Below are positions 55,707 through 64,000 of a stretch of 64,000 bases of DNA, piece after piece. How positions within the stretch are numbered: position 1 is the stretch's first letter; the number at the start of each line of letters is the position of its first letter. The notes under the pieces are model-generated. The model ran no database searches and had not been told where the DNA came from. It saw only the letters and a list, made by a program, of their open reading frames with translations. The position numbers were made by a program, and so were the translations under genes. The stretch is taken from assembly GCF_028368995.1 (NCBI RefSeq), contig NZ_JAQNDL010000001.1:3498001-3562000 (forward strand), read 5' to 3'. Origin of the DNA: Nannocystis bainbridge (lineage in GTDB: Bacteria > Myxococcota_A > Polyangia > Nannocystales > Nannocystaceae).

Positions 55707-57497
55707 ATGCCGATCTCCCCTCCCCGCGCCGCCGGCCTCGCCGTCCTCGGGTCCCGCCCCCGCGCGTTTGCCGGGCTCGCCGCGATCGTGACCTCGGCCA
55801 TCCTGGCCTGTGCGACCTGCGGCGGCCCGGGTTCCGGGCCGACCAAGACCACCCATGTAGAGCCGGCGGCCGCCCCTGCGCGGCTGACGATCGACCTGGT
55901 GGCTTTCGCCCGGGTGATGGGGGCGGTGGCCCCGTGTGGCTGCACCACCGAGCCGCTGGGCGGGCTGCAGTACGTGTTCGGCTATCTCGGGCACGACCTC
56001 GACGCGCAGCGACGCCTGGTCGTCGAGCCGGGCGGGCTCCTGATCCCCGACCCCAAGGGGCCGGAGGCGCCGCCCGACGAGGCGGCGTGGGCGCAGGCGT
56101 ATCAGCGGGCCGACGCGCTCCAGGAGCGGTTCGCGTCGCTGGGCGGTTCGCTGGTGTCGGGCGTGGGCGCCAACGACCTTTCGAGCCCGCTTGCGCAGGA
56201 GGCGCTGAAGAAGTGGCCGCTGCCGCGGGTGCTCGCCAACAGCCGCGCGTTCGACGACGCGGGGGTGGTGCCGCACCGCGTGGTCGATGTCCCCGGGCTC
56301 GACGGCAAGCCGGCGCTGCAGTTCGGCGTGACCGCGGTGCATGAGCCGAGCCCGGAGGCGATCAAATTGCTCGGGCCGCTCGAGCCGACCAAGAGCGCGG
56401 CCCAGCGTGAGGTCGCGGCGATGCGGGCGGCCGGGGCCGACGTGGTGATCGTGCTGGTCCATGGCACGCGCGCCGCGGCGGTCGAGATCGCCGAGGGCGT
56501 GCCGGGGGCGGACATCGTGGTGACGGGCGTGCCGGAGGGCACCGAAAAGGCGCGGCTCGGCGCTCCGGCGACCCGCGTCGGCCACGGCTGGGTGCTGGAG
56601 CCGGGCGACCAGGCGCAGACGCTGACGCACGTGCGGCTCTCGATCGATCCGTCGGCGCTCGCGGCGATGCCCGGGCCCGACGCGTGGAAGGTCCAGCCGT
56701 CGGCCGCGGTGCAGACCAGGGAGCTCGAGCGGCTCGACGCGCGGCTCACCAAGTTCCGCGCCGATCCCGGCGCCGATCCGGGGTACATCGCCCGGCTCGA
56801 GCAGGAGCGCGCGACGCTCGCCGCGGCGATGACGACCGGCGCGGCGCCGACGGGCGCGGTGGCCGTCACGTTCGAGCAGCAGAAGATCACTTGCAAGCTG
56901 CCGGTCGACGCGGCCGGCGCCGAGGCGCTGCGCAGCTACGACGCGTGGGTGGCGACGCAGAACCAGCGGCGCTTCGCGGGCGTGAAGCCGCCGGCGCCGG
57001 CGAAGGGCCAGGCGAGCTACATCGGCGGCGAGCAGTGCGGCGCGTGCCACGACAAGGCCGAGGAGCACTGGGCCGGCACCCGCCACGCGGGCGCCTACGA
57101 GACGCTGGTGAAGGTCAACAAGCAGTTCGACCTGTCGTGCGTCGGCTGCCACGTGACCGGGTTTCGTCAGCCGGGTGGGTCGGAAGTGGTCGAGGTCGCC
57201 GGCCTCGAGGACGTGCAGTGCGAGGTCTGCCACGGGCCTGGCAGCATCCACGCGGAGTCGCCGGAGAAGGCGGGCAAGGCGTTCGGGATCCGCCGCGAGG
57301 CTGCGGTCGACGTGTGCCTCGGTTGCCACACGGCGGAGCACTCGGACACGTTCAACTACGAGGCGTACCTGCGCGACGTGCTGGGCGCCGGCCACGGCGA
57401 GGGGCGGCGCTCGTTGCTCGGGGACGGGCCGACCGGGCGCGAGCTGCGGGCGGAGGGCCTGGAGAAGGCCGGCGGCGCCTGTCCGAAGCAGATGTGA
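55707..57497 (+). CDS. Tetraheme c-type cytochrome lipoprotein with UshA-like N-terminus
   Basis: A 596-residue lipoprotein. The leader ends in AILAC (Cys35). Residues about 55-330 resemble the metallophosphatase part of UshA/5'-nucleotidase-related proteins that start with a Cys-Gly-Cys motif (VAPCGCTTEPLGGLQ) and contain GADVVIVLVHG and ADIVVTG. The metal-binding His/Asp set is incomplete, so catalysis is uncertain. A helical linker follows, then four CxxCH heme sites: CGACH (about 443), CVGCH (478), CEVCH (506) and CLGCH (537), as in cytochrome c554-like folds. The heme part implies periplasmic or outer-surface electron transfer. It is divergent from rpsP and followed 73 bases later by rimO. 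Confidence 0.88.
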   Translation: MPISPPRAAGLAVLGSRPRAFAGLAAIVTSAILACATCGGPGSGPTKTTHVEPAAAPARLTIDLVAFARVMGAVAPCGCTTEPLGGLQYVFGYLGHDLDAQRRLVVEPGGLLIPDPKGPEAPPDEAAWAQAYQRADALQERFASLGGSLVSGVGANDLSSPLAQEALKKWPLPRVLANSRAFDDAGVVPHRVVDVPGLDGKPALQFGVTAVHEPSPEAIKLLGPLEPTKSAAQREVAAMRAAGADVVIVLVHGTRAAAVEIAEGVPGADIVVTGVPEGTEKARLGAPATRVGHGWVLEPGDQAQTLTHVRLSIDPSALAAMPGPDAWKVQPSAAVQTRELERLDARLTKFRADPGADPGYIARLEQERATLAAAMTTGAAPTGAVAVTFEQQKITCKLPVDAAGAEALRSYDAWVATQNQRRFAGVKPPAPAKGQASYIGGEQCGACHDKAEEHWAGTRHAGAYETLVKVNKQFDLSCVGCHVTGFRQPGGSEVVEVAGLEDVQCEVCHGPGSIHAESPEKAGKAFGIRREAAVDVCLGCHTAEHSDTFNYEAYLRDVLGAGHGEGRRSLLGDGPTGRELRAEGLEKAGGACPKQM

Positions 57498-57570
57498 GCC
57501 GCCCGGGGCGTGCGCAAGGTCTTGAGCGGCCGGCGTTGACCCCCGGGTGCGCGCGTGCTCTCTTGCCCCG

Positions 57571-58914
<1,344 letters not shown>

Positions 58915-58932
58915 CGGCGTCCCTCGCGGATC

Positions 58933-58958
58933 AGCGCCGAGCATCCCTCGGCGCTTTT
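58933..58958 (+). terminator. Rho-independent terminator of rimO
   Basis: AGCGCCGAG, loop CATCC, CTCGGCGCT, then TTTCG. It begins 19 bases after the rimO stop. A second hairpin (59018-59042) without T-run may serve the opposing methyltransferase gene. Confidence 0.8.
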
Positions 58959-59060
58959 CGCAGGTCACCGCCGCTCACGCCGGGAACGCCTCGCATCGAG
59001 GCGCTCGCCAATCACTCGCGCCGCCGATGACCCGGGCGGCGCGCATCCATTCTCACCGCG

Positions 59061-59993
59061 TCACTTGAGCGCGACCACGTAGCCGAGCCAGGCTTCCTGG
59101 TTCTCGATCTCCGTGTGCTCGACGAACTCGCCGGTGCCGGTCAGGTACTCGTCGTCGTCCTCGTCGGCCTCGACGCGCTCGAAGTAGAACTTCACGCTCG
59201 AGAAGCCGGCCTCGCGCAGCAGCTCACCGAGCTCCGGCAGGGTCCACAGGCGCCAGTCGTAGGTGAAGGCGCGGTACAGCTGCGAGCCGTCGCGGAACTT
59301 CCACGTGATGTGGCACAGCGTGTGGTGGTTGATCGGGTTGAACTTCTCCTGCTCCCACACGTACGTCAGCCCGCCGCGCAGCTCGCGTTCGTCGCTGAGC
59401 TCGACCACCGCCTCGGTGCCGCCGTAGACCTCGAGCGCGAAGGCGCCGTCGGCGACCAGGTTCTCGTGGGCGGCGGCGAAGTAGCCGCGCAGCTCCTCGC
59501 GGGTCTTGAAGATGCAGTAGCTGAAGTTCATCGCCACGATCAGGTCGACCGCGGGCAGGCTGGTGTCGCGCACGTCGGCCTGGGCCAGCGTCACGCGCTC
59601 GACCGCGTCCGGGGGCGCGCCGGCGAGGGTGTTGGTGCGGCCCCACTCGAGCGTCGGGCCGTCGAGGTCGACGCCGAGCGCCGTGCGGCGCGGGTCGGAC
59701 TTGCACCACTCGGTGGAGAACAGCGCGGTGCCGCAGAAGTCCTCACGCACGCTGAGCGGGGGGCGGCCGCGGTGCTTCTGGAACTCGGCGTCGAAGAACT
59801 CGATGTCGACGCCGGGCGACTGGACCGAGCGCTGGTAGAGCGCGAACTTGTCGGCGCTCTCGGCCTGCGTCGGCCCGCGCTTGCGCGCCGGCGGCTTCGA
59901 CGACTTCTTCTTGGCCGCCGCGCTGGCCTGCTTCTTGGCGGGCTGCTGCTTCGGCGACTTCTTGGCGGGGGCCTTCGCGGTCTTTTTGGACAT
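59061..59993 (-). CDS. Class I SAM-dependent methyltransferase with Lys/Ala-rich N-terminus
   Basis: A 310-residue protein. Residues 1-42 are a basic Lys/Ala/Pro tail like those of DNA- or RNA-binding proteins. The methyltransferase domain follows, with an unusual motif I, REDFCGTALFSTEW, where most class I enzymes have DxGxGxG, then GVDLDGPTLEWG (acidic residue binding the SAM ribose), LAQADVRD and DLIVAMNFSYCIFK. Its neighbour 20 bases upstream on the same strand is a clear paralogue sharing these motifs plus AFTYDWRLW near the C-terminus. The substrate is unknown. The start codon overlaps a weak GGACATGTTC palindrome. Confidence 0.85.
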   Translation of the reverse strand: MSKKTAKAPAKKSPKQQPAKKQASAAAKKKSSKPPARKRGPTQAESADKFALYQRSVQSPGVDIEFFDAEFQKHRGRPPLSVREDFCGTALFSTEWCKSDPRRTALGVDLDGPTLEWGRTNTLAGAPPDAVERVTLAQADVRDTSLPAVDLIVAMNFSYCIFKTREELRGYFAAAHENLVADGAFALEVYGGTEAVVELSDERELRGGLTYVWEQEKFNPINHHTLCHITWKFRDGSQLYRAFTYDWRLWTLPELGELLREAGFSSVKFYFERVEADEDDDEYLTGTGEFVEHTEIENQEAWLGYVVALK

Positions 59994-60013
59994 GTTCGTT
60001 CAGACAGGTTGCG

Positions 60014-60844
60014 TCAGCGCTCGGCGGCCAGGTAGGTCCACCAGATCTCCTGGTTCTCGACGTAGTCCGGCTCGTAGAACACGCCGGTGCCCTCACCCTC
60101 GGCGTTGGTCTTCTCCCAGTAGGCGTGGACCTTGGAGAAGCCGGCCTCGAGCAGCAGGTCGCGCAGCTCGGGGGCCATCCACAGGCGCCAGTCGTAGGTG
60201 AAGGCCTCGAGCAGCTTGGAGCCGTCGGGGAACAGGAAGTGGATGTGGCACAGGAAATCGTGGGTCAGGGCGTCGAAGCGGGCCTGCTCCCAGCGGTAGA
60301 TGAAGTCGCCGTGGTCGTTGTCGGTCGAGCCTTCGACGATCGCCTCGGTGCCGCCGAGCAGGTCGAGGAAGAACAGCCCGTCCTTGGCGAGACCGGCGTG
60401 CACGGCCCGGAAGTAGTCGAGCAGCTCGTCGCGGCGCTTGAAGCAGTAGTAGGAGAAGTTGAGCGCGCAGGCGATGTCGACCTTGGGCTTCTTGACCTCG
60501 CGGACGTCGGCGCAGAGCAGCGAGACGCGGCTGGCGACGTTGCGGCCGGCGGGGACGATGCGGTGCTCCAGGCCCCAGTTGATCGTCTCCTGCGACAGGT
60601 CGACGCCGAGGGCCGTGCGGTCGGCCCCGCTCTTGACCCATTCGGCGCACAGCACCGCGGTGCCGCAGAAATCTTCGCGCAGCGACACCGGGTCGTGGCC
60701 GCGGAGCTTCTTGTAGATGCGGTTGAAGAACTTGACGTCGCTGCCCGGGTCCTGGACGGCGCGCTCGTAGAGGGCGTGCACGTCGGCCTGGGCGGCCTGG
60801 GTCTTCTTCGCGGCGGACTTGCTCTTCGCGGTGCGTGCGGTCAA
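60014..60844 (-). CDS. Class I SAM-dependent methyltransferase, paralogue
   Basis: A 276-residue paralogue of the next gene. It shares LREDFCGTAVLCAEW, GVDLSQETINWGLEHR, LCADVREV, ALNFSYYCFKRRDEL, LDLLGGTEAIVE and AFTYDWRLWMAPEL, with a shorter basic N-terminus (TAKSKSAAKKTQ). The two genes are separated by 20 bases and surely arose by tandem duplication. The Cys in EDFCGTA is conserved in both. A specific substrate cannot be proposed. The conserved YxxAVQDPGSDVxFF-type segment at the N-terminus might contribute to substrate binding. Confidence 0.85.
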   Translation of the reverse strand: MTARTAKSKSAAKKTQAAQADVHALYERAVQDPGSDVKFFNRIYKKLRGHDPVSLREDFCGTAVLCAEWVKSGADRTALGVDLSQETINWGLEHRIVPAGRNVASRVSLLCADVREVKKPKVDIACALNFSYYCFKRRDELLDYFRAVHAGLAKDGLFFLDLLGGTEAIVEGSTDNDHGDFIYRWEQARFDALTHDFLCHIHFLFPDGSKLLEAFTYDWRLWMAPELRDLLLEAGFSKVHAYWEKTNAEGEGTGVFYEPDYVENQEIWWTYLAAER

Positions 60845-60914
60845 CGGGTCCTCGAGACCGGCGCACGGTACCGCAAAAACCGCGCAGCGCCGCGCGGACT
60901 TTTTGCCGCGCGGC

Positions 60915-61391
60915 TCAGCCCTGCTGCTCGAGCAGCGTGGTCAGGCCGTCGTAGGCGCCCGTGATGTTGCGCGTGACCTCGGTCGCGACCTTGTACTTCT
61001 CCGGGTCCTTGGCGAAGCGGTCGGGGTGGTACTGCTTCAGCAGGCGCCGGTAGGACTTGCGGATGTCCTCGAGCGGGGCGCCGGGCTCGAGCTCGAGGGT
61101 CCGGTACCAGCGCAGGCGGTCGGCCTCGGAGCTGCGCTGGCGCGGCGGGTTGTTGCCAGCGGCGCGCTGGCTGGCCTCGAAGGCCCGGTCCCACATATCC
61201 TCGGCGGCGTCGCGGACCAGGCGGGCGCGCTTGCCGGCCTTGGTGCCGACGGTGTCCTTCTCGACCTCGTCGTCGATGACGCGGCGCTCATCCTCGCTGA
61301 GCCCCTCGAGTGGGTCGCCCTTGCGGAAAGCCTGGGAGAAGTCGGTGATGTTGGCCCGCGCGAGGTCGAAGAAGCGGCGAGTGATGCTCAC
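60915..61391 (-). CDS. J-domain (DnaJ-like) protein
   Basis: A 158-residue protein with its J-domain at the C-terminus (about 93-155). WYRTLELEPGAPLEDIRKSY begins helix I-II, HPD is at 122-124 (KQYHPDRF), and the last helices end AYDGLTTLL. The N-terminal 90 residues are charged and helical, without zinc-finger or G/F regions, so it is a class III co-chaperone that would stimulate a DnaK-type ATPase on a specific client. The N-terminal SITRRFFDLARANITDF could be an amphipathic helix. Confidence 0.88.
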   Translation of the reverse strand: MSITRRFFDLARANITDFSQAFRKGDPLEGLSEDERRVIDDEVEKDTVGTKAGKRARLVRDAAEDMWDRAFEASQRAAGNNPPRQRSSEADRLRWYRTLELEPGAPLEDIRKSYRRLLKQYHPDRFAKDPEKYKVATEVTRNITGAYDGLTTLLEQQG

Positions 61392-61457
61392 CCGCTCACG
61401 ATAGTGAAAATCGCCTCGCTCGCAAGACGGGCGGCCGCGCGCGGGGGGCGGCCGCGC

Positions 61458-62102
61458 CTAGAAGTCCTCGTAATCGTCGTCCTTGGGCGGCGGCGGCGGC
61501 GGCTTGCGGGCTGCCGGGACCGGGGCCGAGGCGCCGAAGCGCGGCGGGGGCGGGAGCGACTGGTGCGACTCGTCGAGGCTGGCGCGCAGCGAGTCCTCGC
61601 GGCCGCGGCGAGCGAGGCCGCTGCGAGCGGCTGCGGGAAGGCTGTCCTCGGCGAGCACCGCGGAGGCGCTGAGGCTCGTGACCGACTCGCCGGCCATCTC
61701 GTCGCCCTCTTCGAGCTGCGCCATCTCCTCCGCGGTGAGCTCGCGCGTGCGGAAGCCCGGCTCGGCGGAGCGTGAGGCCTCGCGCGTGCGATGCCAGGCG
61801 ATCGCGTCGATGACCCGCAAGGTCATCTCGGCGCTGAGGTTGTGGAACGCCACGCCCATGCCGCGCGGCTCGTCCTGCTGATGGACGACGCGGCCGGTGC
61901 CGCTGATGACGACCGGGTCGTCGAGCAAGATCGTGAAGCGGAGGTCGATCGCGGCGCCGACCGGCAGGCGCGCGCGCGTGTTGATGAACACGCCCTGCTC
62001 GCTCAGGTTGCTGACGAAGGAGATGCTGCCAGGCTCGAGCTCGGCGAACTCGGCGTTCACCGTGTAGCGCTCGCCCCGTCGCCGTTCCATCGCTTTCGCC
62101 AT
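61458..62102 (-). CDS. PilZ-domain protein
   Basis: A 214-residue protein. The PilZ domain (about 1-110) has both c-di-GMP contact motifs: RRRGER at 7-12 and the NxSxxG as NLSEQG at 32-37, so c-di-GMP binding is likely. The rest is a low-complexity tail with Ser/Ala and Pro-rich stretches (PPPPPP near the end) and an acidic DDDYEDF terminus. It starts 18 bases after the RNase G stop and shares its transcript. Single-domain PilZ proteins commonly act on motility or polysaccharide systems in myxobacteria; the link to the gliding-like cluster 11 kb away is speculation. Confidence 0.9.
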   Translation of the reverse strand: MAKAMERRRGERYTVNAEFAELEPGSISFVSNLSEQGVFINTRARLPVGAAIDLRFTILLDDPVVISGTGRVVHQQDEPRGMGVAFHNLSAEMTLRVIDAIAWHRTREASRSAEPGFRTRELTAEEMAQLEEGDEMAGESVTSLSASAVLAEDSLPAAARSGLARRGREDSLRASLDESHQSLPPPPRFGASAPVPAARKPPPPPPKDDDYEDF

Positions 62103-62119
62103 GGGTCGCTCCTTCTCGC

Positions 62120-63685
62120 TCAGTCGGCCGCGTTGCTGTTGTTGCTGCGGTTGCCGCCCTTGTTCTTGGTGCGGATCTCGAAGTGCTCGATGTGGAAGTC
62201 CTTGCGGCCCTGGATGTCGATGCCCTTCTGCAGCCGCTTGACCATGTTGTCGATCGCGGCGACCTCGGGACCGTTCATCAGATCGGCCACCGCGGGCGCG
62301 GCCTGGACGACGATGGTGTCGCCGACGAGGTGCGGCCCTTCGCGCCGGACCTCGCGCAAGATCTCGTAGCACATCGTGGACGGGCTCTTGGTGTAGCCCT
62401 TACCGTTGCAGACCTCGCAAGGGGCCGTCAACAGCCGCAGCAGCGACTCCTTGGTCCGCTTGCGGCTCATCTCGACCAGGCCCATCTCCGAGATCTTGGT
62501 GATGTGCGCCTTGGCGCGGTCGCGGCGGAGGACCTCCTGCAGCTTGCGGTAGACCTTGCGCCGGTTCGACTCCTTGTCCATGTCGATGAAGTCGATGATG
62601 ACCAGGCCGCCGAGGTTGCGCAGGCGCAGCTGGTCGGCCAGCTCCTCCGCCGCCTCGAGGTTGGTCTGCGTGATCGTCTCCTCGAGCGTCTTGCCCTTGG
62701 CGCCGACGAACTTGCCGGTGTTGACGTCGATCGCCGTCAGCGCCTCGCCCTGGTCGAACACCAGCGAGCCGCCGCTCTTGAGCTGGACCTTGCGCTCGAG
62801 CGCGCGGTTGATCTCGAGCTCGATGCCGTAGCCGTCGAAGATCGGCTCGCGGCCGGTGTAGAGCTCGACGCGGTCGACCAGCTCGGGCATGAACGCGCCG
62901 ATGAACCGGACCGCCTTGTCGTGGGCGATGCGGTCGTCGACGATGACCTTCTTGAACTCGGGCGTCAGGTTGTCGCGCACGACCCGGAGCATGAGGTTGA
63001 GGTCGCGGTAGAGCAGCGCCGGCGCGCGCTGGTGGCGCTCGTTGAACTGGATGTTCTCCCACAGGCGCAGGAGGTAATCCATGTCGGCGCGGACCTGGTT
63101 GTTGCTGGCCGACTCGGCGACGGTGCGGACGATGAAGCCCGAGCCCGCGGGGCGCATCTGGTCGATCAGGCGGCGCAGGCGACGGCGCTCGCGGTCGCCG
63201 GCGATCCGGCGCGAGATCCCGATGTGGCTCACCGTCGGCATGAACACGACGTTGCGCCCGGGCAGCGAGATGTACGTGGTGATCCGCGCGCCCTTGCTCG
63301 AGATCGGATCCTTCACGACCTGGACCAGGATCTCCTGGCCGGGGCGCACCAGCTCGGTGATGTCGCCGTGGCGACCGGTGCGGCGCGGCGCGACGTCGTC
63401 GTCGTCGTCGCCGCCGAGGGCGCGCAGGGCGGCTTCCTTCTCGCCCTGACCGCCCGGCGCGGCGATGTCACCGGCGTACAAGAACGCGGCCTTCTCCTCG
63501 CCGATGTCGACGAACGCGGCCTGCATGCCCGGGAGCACGCGCAGGACCTTGCCCTTGTACACGTTACCGACCGTGCCGCGCTCGCGCTCGCGCTCGACGT
63601 AGTACTCGGAGAGGATCCCCTGTTCGATGAGAGCGACCCGCGTCTCGGGTCCATCGGCGTTGATGACAATGACGGAATCTGACAC
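62120..63685 (-). CDS. rng: Ribonuclease G (RNase E/G family)
   Basis: A 521-residue endoribonuclease from GTG (VSDSVIVINA). An S1 domain (about 37-125) holds GTVGNVYKGKVLRV and AFVDIGEEKAAFL, interrupted by an acidic insertion GGDDDDDVAP (91-100). The catalytic DNase I-like domain has Asp320 (TAIDVNTGK) and Asp365 (VIIDFIDMD), which bind Mg2+. The Zn-link CxxC is C423 and C426 (CEVCNGKGY). There is no long C-terminal scaffold, so RNase G rather than E by length, although in this phylum a single enzyme often serves both roles. The start fits relatives; the open frame upstream is Arg/Pro-rich. Confidence 0.95.
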   Translation of the reverse strand: MSDSVIVINADGPETRVALIEQGILSEYYVERERERGTVGNVYKGKVLRVLPGMQAAFVDIGEEKAAFLYAGDIAAPGGQGEKEAALRALGGDDDDDVAPRRTGRHGDITELVRPGQEILVQVVKDPISSKGARITTYISLPGRNVVFMPTVSHIGISRRIAGDRERRRLRRLIDQMRPAGSGFIVRTVAESASNNQVRADMDYLLRLWENIQFNERHQRAPALLYRDLNLMLRVVRDNLTPEFKKVIVDDRIAHDKAVRFIGAFMPELVDRVELYTGREPIFDGYGIELEINRALERKVQLKSGGSLVFDQGEALTAIDVNTGKFVGAKGKTLEETITQTNLEAAEELADQLRLRNLGGLVIIDFIDMDKESNRRKVYRKLQEVLRRDRAKAHITKISEMGLVEMSRKRTKESLLRLLTAPCEVCNGKGYTKSPSTMCYEILREVRREGPHLVGDTIVVQAAPAVADLMNGPEVAAIDNMVKRLQKGIDIQGRKDFHIEHFEIRTKNKGGNRSNNSNAAD

Positions 63686-63909
63686 GGCGGCCGGGCATTG
63701 GTAGCACAACCGGGGCTCCGGGTGACAACCGCGGACACGCGGGCGGGCCGCTGACAATTCACGGCCGACCGGCGCCCGATGGGCGCCGCCTGCCCGGGGA
63801 GACCCGGGCGTGACCTGGAGCACCCTCGCGCGCGCCGGCCGGCGACGTCGCGCGGCGCGGGATTTTCGACTTTCCTGGCCCGGCCGTCTTCTGTAGTGTT
63901 CCCCGCGCC

Positions 63910-64000
63910 ATGGCCTTCCAGTACCAACCGGGGATCTTCAAGACCACGAAGTTCCTGCCCGAGCACGAGGCGACCGTCGCCCCCAACCTGCTCATCCTGA
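63910..64000 (+). CDS. Start of an unidentified gene, cut by the window end
   Basis: The first 30 codons read MAFQYQPGIFKTTKFLPEHE and continue ATVAPNLLIL to the window edge. Codon use is typical. TAGTGT lies 10 bases before the ATG, a possible -10 box. The family cannot be told from this fragment. The 224 bases between the divergent rng gene and this start hold no other gene. Confidence 0.55.
   Translation, partial: MAFQYQPGIFKTTKFLPEHEATVAPNLLIL

Overview
The window is about 64 kb of uniformly GC-rich (roughly 68-70% by eye), densely coded chromosome from a myxobacterium-like organism (Myxococcota). A Nannocystineae-type relative fits best, but this is inferred from gene content without any database search. 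The main evidence is an 11.6 kb block on the minus strand (about 39.1-50.6 kb), extended by a 12 kb giant TPR gene (27.0-39.1 kb). Its protein types and order match the G2 (glt) gliding-machinery cluster of Myxococcus xanthus. Other signs are many TPR, LRR and Cys-rich lipoproteins, a PilZ protein, FHA modules and a bacterial P450.

Layout. 0.5-6.1 kb: universal stress protein, cytochrome P450, two tandem paralogous small lipoprotein-like genes, an Rpn/PD-(D/E)XK-type protein and a sulfite-oxidase-fold molybdoenzyme. 6.4-12.0 kb: an operon for a 2-hydroxyacyl-CoA dehydratase/activase-like pair with a large inverted repeat upstream. 12.4-21.4 kb: a short tandem array, a glutaredoxin-rhodanese-NifU fusion, two tRNA-Leu genes (UAG and CAG), an unknown lipoprotein, a GlcD-type FAD oxidase, a TatD hydrolase, an LRR lipoprotein, a VOC protein, a ThiD-like kinase and a DUF5818-like protein. 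21.5-26.6 kb: a methyltransferase-like/coiled-coil protein divergent from an FHA-GAF-class III cyclase.

27.0-50.6 kb is the putative envelope or gliding machine. In transcription order it encodes a periplasmic TPR protein, a GltD/AgmU-like TPR protein, a GltE/AglT-like TPR lipoprotein, a small GltF/CglF-like exported protein, a GltG-like FHA-TM-TonB-like protein, another TPR lipoprotein and a 4046-residue AgmK/GltI-like protein of about 40 tandem units. Together they would span cytoplasm, inner membrane and periplasm. No motor genes (aglRQS) or gltA/B/H/J-type genes are in the window.

51.4-64 kb holds housekeeping genes. These are a Cys-rich lipoprotein, the rpsP-khpA-rimM-trmD-rplS-yraN operon, a tetraheme lipoprotein with an UshA-like N-terminus, rimO, two tandem paralogous methyltransferases, a J-domain protein, a PilZ protein, RNase G, and the first 30 codons of one more gene.

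The most unusual non-coding signal is a dispersed palindrome family with core GGACATGTCC, often followed by a GAAGGACA arm. Every clear intergenic copy lies just downstream of a stop codon. Further copies sit in frame inside thiD, rimM and trmD (twice), where they appear to add short Asp-Met-Ser-containing peptides. No insertion sequence, phage, CRISPR array or rRNA gene was seen.
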